From Actinomycetes bacterium (GTDB taxonomy: Bacteria; Actinomycetota; Actinomycetes; Actinomycetales; Cellulomonadaceae), in assembly GCA_021793115.1 (NCBI GenBank), contig JAJYTJ010000004.1, positions 32,734 through 51,067 of the forward strand: a DNA stretch of 18,334 bases. Reading direction: 5' to 3'. Under the pieces are notes generated by a model that searched no databases, had not been told where the DNA came from, and worked only from the letters and a program-made list of their open reading frames with translations. Shown one piece after another: positions 14,847 through 18,334 of this stretch; positions within the stretch are counted from its first letter, which is position 1; every line of letters begins with the position of its first letter. The translations under genes were made by a program, and so were the position numbers.

Positions 14847-15332
14847 ATGGCCGACACGATCGTGGTCCTCGTCGAGGACGCGCTCTCCCCCGACGACGTC
14901 ACCCACGTCCTCGCCCTCCACCCCGACGAGGACCTGGTCTACCGGGTGCTGGTCCCCGCGGACACGCAGCGTCCGCTGTTGCCGTGGGTGCTCGACTCGC
15001 TGAGCCTGGGCGAGCTGCGGACCGCCTGGGACCGGGCAACCGGCCACGAGCCGACGGCCCGCCAGGCCAAGGCGACGGCCGAGCAGCAGCTGCAGCGCAC
15101 GCTCGAGGCCCTCCGGTCCGCCGGGCGGCAGGCCACCGGTGCGGTGGTGGCGGACGACCCACTGCCCGCGCTGCGCGCCGCCGTCGCCGACGAGGGGGCG
15201 CGGGAGATCGTCGTGGCGACCTACCCGCACCTCGTCGAGGACACGTTCCACCGGGACTGGGCGTCACGCGCCCGGGACGCCCTGCAGGTGCCGGTGCTGC
15301 ACCTGTACCTGGGCACGAGCGAGCTGGGCTGA
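14847..15332 (+). CDS. Conserved hypothetical protein with a nucleotide-binding, universal-stress-like pattern
   Basis: A 161-residue protein with alternating strands and helices: DTIVVLVEDAL at the start, DLVYRVLVPADTQR (about 29-42), a helical middle with LSLGELRTAWDRATG, then TGAVVADDPLPALRAAV, REIVVATYPHLVEDTFHRDWASRARDAL and VPVLHLYLG at the end. The pattern of a final hydrophobic strand preceded by a helix after HxxxDTFHxDW resembles a UspA/Rossmann-like fold, but no ATP-binding GxxGS loop is seen. Similar actinobacterial proteins are sometimes labelled indole-3-glycerol phosphate synthase; nothing here supports that. Function is unknown. It follows the reductase by nine bases, yet has its own likely leaderless promoter. 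Confidence 0.85.
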   Translation: MADTIVVLVEDALSPDDVTHVLALHPDEDLVYRVLVPADTQRPLLPWVLDSLSLGELRTAWDRATGHEPTARQAKATAEQQLQRTLEALRSAGRQATGAVVADDPLPALRAAVADEGAREIVVATYPHLVEDTFHRDWASRARDALQVPVLHLYLGTSELG

Positions 15333-15385
15333 CGACGTCCGCCCAGGACGCACCCCACGACGCCGCCGTGTGCCCGGAGGAGACC

Positions 15386-16357
15386 ATGCCCGGCCCCACC
15401 CGCGCGCCGGCGGGCGTGCAGACCGCCGTCCTGCTCGCGACGTACAACGGCGCCGCGTTCCTGCGGGCTCAGCTCGACACGTTGCGGGCGCAGTCGACGC
15501 CACCCGACCTGCTCATCGTCCGGGACGACGCCTCCACCGACGGGACCGTGGACCTCCTCCACGACTACCTGGCCCACGACTGGACGGTCCCGGCGGTCGT
15601 CACCGTCAACGAGCGGAACATCGGGTGGAAGTACACCTTCCGCGAGCTGCTCGCCGACTTCGTCGCGAGCGACGCCGACGCGGCCTTCTTCTGCGACCAG
15701 GACGACGCGTGGCACCCGGACAAGATCGCCGCGCAGGTCGCGATCCTCGCGCAGGATCCCGCCGTCGAGCTCGTCAGCCACGACTACCTCACGCGGAACA
15801 CGGCGACGGGGCGCGAGACCGACTCACGACTCCTCTTCCACTTCGACGGCGAGGACTCCGAGCCGTTCTCCCGCTATCCGCGCACCGACACCAGCTACTC
15901 GCTCCGGAGCGGGTGGACGCTGGCCCTCACGCGGAGCCTCGCGACCGACGTCCTGGCGCACTGGGCCCCGTCCCAGCATCCCGCCTACGACGCCCTGCTC
16001 ACGACGCTCGCCTGTTACGCAGGCACGGGGGTCAACGTCAACCGGCGACTGGGCGACCACCTGATCCACGGCAGCAACGCCACCAAGATCGCCTCGACCT
16101 CGGACACGCGGCAGAAGAACATCGCGGACCTGCAGTCGGACGAGGATCGCTACTCGATCGTCGCCGCCGTCCTGGAACGGCGCGGCTCGGACCAGGCGGA
16201 GCGGGCCCGACGGCGGGCGGACTTCTTCACCGGTCGCCTCGCGCTCGCGAAGAGGGGGAACGCGCTGGCCGTCGCGTGGTTCGTGCTCGGTCACTGGAGC
16301 CAGTACGCGAGCCTCAAGGGCCGGCTGAGGGACGTCTACTTCGTCCTCAAGAGATAG
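15386..16357 (+). CDS. Family 2 glycosyltransferase
   Basis: A 323-residue GT-A fold glycosyltransferase that would move a sugar from a nucleotide-sugar donor to a cell-surface glycan acceptor. The motifs are ATYNGAAFLRAQLDTLRAQ (about 19-37), RDDASTDGT at 46-54 and the metal-binding FFCDQDDAWHPDK (101-113; D104, D106). Then comes SLRSGWTLALTRSLA and a probable acceptor loop LIHGSNATK. The arrangement resembles rhamnosyltransferase-type GT2 enzymes of polysaccharide synthesis, but donor and acceptor cannot be assigned. No transmembrane helix is evident; a C-terminal amphipathic stretch (WFVLGHWSQYASLKGRLRDVYFVLK) may contact the membrane. The ATG at 15386 follows GGAGGAG by three bases. It faces the ATP-grasp/Fem operon with only eight bases between stops. 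Confidence 0.92.
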   Translation: MPGPTRAPAGVQTAVLLATYNGAAFLRAQLDTLRAQSTPPDLLIVRDDASTDGTVDLLHDYLAHDWTVPAVVTVNERNIGWKYTFRELLADFVASDADAAFFCDQDDAWHPDKIAAQVAILAQDPAVELVSHDYLTRNTATGRETDSRLLFHFDGEDSEPFSRYPRTDTSYSLRSGWTLALTRSLATDVLAHWAPSQHPAYDALLTTLACYAGTGVNVNRRLGDHLIHGSNATKIASTSDTRQKNIADLQSDEDRYSIVAAVLERRGSDQAERARRRADFFTGRLALAKRGNALAVAWFVLGHWSQYASLKGRLRDVYFVLKR

Positions 16358-16365
16358 GGCGAGCC

Positions 16366-17649
16366 TCAGAACCCGTTCTCGGTCGTGCGCGGGTAGTGGA
16401 GGGCGAAGCTCTTCACGTAGCGACGCATCGTCATCTGCTGGCGGACCATCCGCAGGGGGTGACGGTCGCGGGGGTTGAGCAGCGGGTTGACCACCGCGCC
16501 GCGCCGGTACAGCTCGTCGACCTCGGCTCGCTCGGCGGCGCCGAGATACCGCTGCAGGAGGCGCCGCGGGACCACCGTGTAGAGGGCCTTGCGGTCCGCC
16601 GTCCGCGGCGGCAGCGGCCGGTGCTCCACCACGTCCTCGACGAGGTAGGTCATCGGGTTCACCCCGGCGCCCTGCACGTAGAAGTGGTTGCGCCCGATCC
16701 GGGGGTTGAGCTCCAGGAAGTAGGCCCTCCCGGTGACGGAGTCGCGCTTGACGTCGAAATTGGCGAAGCCCCGGTAGTCGATGCTGCGCAGGAACCGCTC
16801 CGCGAGGTCCAGGATCTCCTGGTCGGGCTCGGTGATCATCGCGCACGGGATGCCCAGCGTGCTCGGCTCGTGCTCCTGCAGCAGCACCCGCGCCGTGCAC
16901 GTCAGCGACACCGTGCCCTCGGTGTCGACGTAGGCGGTGACCGAACGCATGCACGAGTCGTCCCCGCGGACGAACTCCTGCACGACGAAGACGCCGTCGA
17001 AGCGCGCGGCGACGAGCATGCGGTAGAGGTCGACCAGCTCCTCGCGGCTCTCGACGAAGTAGACCTTCCGCTTCCCGTCGAACGCCATCGCCTCCCACCG
17101 CGCACTCTCGGTCGGCTTCGCGAGGAGGGGGAAGCCGAGGTCGCCCGGCGGCAGCAGCGCCTCGAGCATCGTGGGTTCCAGGGACGAACCGTCCGGTCCG
17201 ACGGCGGCGAAGTCGACGTAGTGCGAGCGAGGCACGGGGATGCCCTGCCCGCGGGCGATCTCCTCGAAGACCTTCTTGTCGCTCACCTGACGGATGGTGC
17301 GCAGGGACGGGATCGGCAGCGCGAAGTAGCGCTCCAGCTCCTCCCGGTGCTGCGCCGTGGTGAGGATCAACGACTCCGAGTTGGCGAGGAGGAGCAGCCG
17401 ACGGGAGGGATCCTGCGCCGTCATGGTCCGCCCCAGCGCGACGACCTGCTCGACCAGCGACTCCCGGTCCCCGGGGTCGGTGAGGGGATGCCGCTGCAGG
17501 ATCCTGGAGTCCTTGATGGCCGGCGAGAGGTAGGCGGTCGCCAGGAGGGGCCTGACCCCGTAGGCGTCGTTGAATTCGCGGGCGAAGGCGTACTCGCTGA
17601 GCTGTCCGCCGAGGACGACGGCCTGGAAGGAGCTCCGGGGCGCGCTCAC
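16366..17649 (-). CDS. ATP-grasp carboxylate-amine ligase
   Basis: A 427-residue ATP-grasp enzyme that would activate a carboxylate as acyl phosphate and join it to an amine. The N-terminal pre-ATP-grasp domain starts SSFQAVVLGGQLSEYAFARE. The ATP-binding part shows DKKVFEEIARGQGIPVP (124-140), FPLLAKPTES (K178), VVQEFVRGDD (222-231), GFANFDVKRD (294-303) and FLELNPRIGRNHFY (E313 and N315, metal ligands). Size and layout are like D-aspartate ligases of peptidoglycan cross-bridges in enterococci, and its partner is a Fem-type transferase, but substrate assignment is an inference. The GTG at 17649 overlaps the stop of that gene as GTGA, so translation is coupled. The last about 60 residues are basic and aromatic (RMVRQQMTMRRYVKSF), perhaps membrane-touching. 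Alternative: a ligase of a secondary metabolite or surface polymer. Confidence 0.88.
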   Translation of the reverse strand: MSAPRSSFQAVVLGGQLSEYAFAREFNDAYGVRPLLATAYLSPAIKDSRILQRHPLTDPGDRESLVEQVVALGRTMTAQDPSRRLLLLANSESLILTTAQHREELERYFALPIPSLRTIRQVSDKKVFEEIARGQGIPVPRSHYVDFAAVGPDGSSLEPTMLEALLPPGDLGFPLLAKPTESARWEAMAFDGKRKVYFVESREELVDLYRMLVAARFDGVFVVQEFVRGDDSCMRSVTAYVDTEGTVSLTCTARVLLQEHEPSTLGIPCAMITEPDQEILDLAERFLRSIDYRGFANFDVKRDSVTGRAYFLELNPRIGRNHFYVQGAGVNPMTYLVEDVVEHRPLPPRTADRKALYTVVPRRLLQRYLGAAERAEVDELYRRGAVVNPLLNPRDRHPLRMVRQQMTMRRYVKSFALHYPRTTENGF

Positions 17650-18334
17650 CGAGAGGTCTGCCTGGTGCGGCCGATCGCATCCTGCAGCGAGGTCGTCGCG
17701 CGGAAGGCGGCGTACCTGAGCCTGTCGACGGGCAGGGTGAACTCACCGATCAGCTCTTCGACGAAGCCCGTCCCGAAGCGGGTCTTGAACTCGTAGACGC
17801 CGTAGCCCTCGGACGAGGGGTCGTCGGTCCTGCCCTCGATGCCGTAGAAGTTGTAGCGGGCCAGGCCGTGCTCCAGGGCGGTCCTGATCATGTGGTCGTG
17901 GAGCAGGTGGTTCCCGCGCTCCTGCTCGTGCCCCGTGACCGCGCCCCCGATCGCGGCCACCATCTCCCAGGAGTTCTCGATGAAGACGATGCCCGAGACG
18001 GGCTCCCCGTCCTCGTTCTCGGCCACGAGGAAGTAGGCCCGGTCGCCGAAGGCGTCGAACAGGGCGCGGAAGTACTCGGGTGAGCGCTGGCCGAAGTGCT
18101 TGCGCTCCGCGACGTTCGTCATGATGTCGATGAACAGGGGAAGCTCGTCGCGCCCGAGCCGGCGCAGGCGGAGCCGCTTCTCCACGTGCCGCACGTAGCG
18201 GCGGTAGCGGCTCGCGTAGCTGTCGCGGTAGTCCTCGAGGGTGAGGCCCGTCAGGTCCTTGACGTACGCGAAGCGGATGTTGCCGCGGAGCCCGGACTCG
18301 AAGCCCAGCGTCCACCCGGAGTGCTTCCAACCGA
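17646..18334 (-). CDS. FemABX-type aminoacyl transferase (peptidoglycan cross-bridge), 5' end cut by window
   Basis: About 229 residues of the C-terminal part are visible; the frame is open to the window edge, so the start lies outside. The visible part begins WKHSGWTLGFESGLRGN and continues RFAYVKDLTGLTLEDYRDSY, the substrate-binding strands typical of FemABX proteins. RYRRYVRHVEKRLRLRRL then matches the R-rich helix, followed by a second GNAT-like half with YFLVAENEDGEPVSGIVFIE, AIGGAVTGHEQERGNHLLHDHMI and the diagnostic YNFYGIEG and YGVYEFKTRFG. Fem proteins add amino acids from aminoacyl-tRNA to the stem peptide of lipid II. Which amino acid is added cannot be read. An internal GTG at 18194 is not the true start. 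It overlaps the ATP-grasp gene by four bases. Confidence 0.9.
   Translation of the reverse strand, partial: GWKHSGWTLGFESGLRGNIRFAYVKDLTGLTLEDYRDSYASRYRRYVRHVEKRLRLRRLGRDELPLFIDIMTNVAERKHFGQRSPEYFRALFDAFGDRAYFLVAENEDGEPVSGIVFIENSWEMVAAIGGAVTGHEQERGNHLLHDHMIRTALEHGLARYNFYGIEGRTDDPSSEGYGVYEFKTRFGTGFVEELIGEFTLPVDRLRYAAFRATTSLQDAIGRTRQTSR

Noticed and set aside
14847..15332. Indole-3-glycerol phosphate synthase
   Set aside because: The protein is only 161 residues, far short of the TIM-barrel enzyme, and none of its catalytic motifs is seen.
15139..17796. An 885-codon plus-strand frame across the glycosyltransferase and ATP-grasp genes
   Set aside because: It lies out of frame with the glycosyltransferase and antisense to the ligase, both of which have complete motifs.

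Overview
The window is very GC-rich, with dense, almost gap-free genes whose third codon positions are nearly all G or C. GTG starts are frequent and several genes begin directly at a -10 box. Together with gene order, this points to an actinobacterium, most likely a Cellulomonas-like member of the Micrococcales (inference). There are no rRNA or tRNA genes, insertion sequences, phage genes or CRISPR repeats. It looks like ordinary chromosome.

Region 1 (1-4539, all on the minus strand) matches the conserved actinobacterial block known in Mycobacterium tuberculosis as Rv1822-Rv1829. In transcription order it holds a CDP-alcohol phosphatidyltransferase, a DUF881 protein, the small basic protein Sbp (DUF1290), a second DUF881 protein, the FHA protein GarA/OdhI, the MerR-type regulator FtsR and the DUF151 bifunctional nuclease, which is cut by the window edge. 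Successive genes overlap by 1 or 4 bases, except for a 121-base gap before garA. The gcvH gene that normally lies before garA is absent. The block ties phospholipid synthesis, an uncharacterised membrane module, TCA-cycle control by GarA and ftsZ control by FtsR together.

Region 2 (4622-10222) holds a small CoA-binding protein, a DEAD-box RNA helicase with a DbpA-type RNA-binding domain behind a long folded 5' leader, a convergent low-specificity threonine aldolase, a small membrane protein gene with signs of a one-base frameshift, and a coupled pair of Dps and an App1-type phosphatase.

Region 3 (10230-15332) begins with two small divergent hypothetical genes, one with a possible zinc-binding motif, and the glycogen debranching enzyme GlgX. 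GlgX overlaps convergently with the AFG1/ZapE-like ATPase. The ATPase is divergent from a RibD-C/DHFR-like reductase (the Rv2670c-Rv2671 arrangement), which is followed by a small protein of unknown function. Several of these genes appear to be leaderless.

Region 4 (15386-18334) looks like cell-envelope work: a family 2 glycosyltransferase facing a two-gene operon of a FemABX-type aminoacyl transferase (cut by the window edge) and an ATP-grasp carboxylate-amine ligase. The operon may build a peptidoglycan cross-bridge, with Fem adding an L-amino acid and the ATP-grasp enzyme adding a further residue such as D-Asp or D-Glu. This is the most attractive functional hypothesis in the window, together with the DUF881-Sbp-DUF881 module next to the ftsZ activator.
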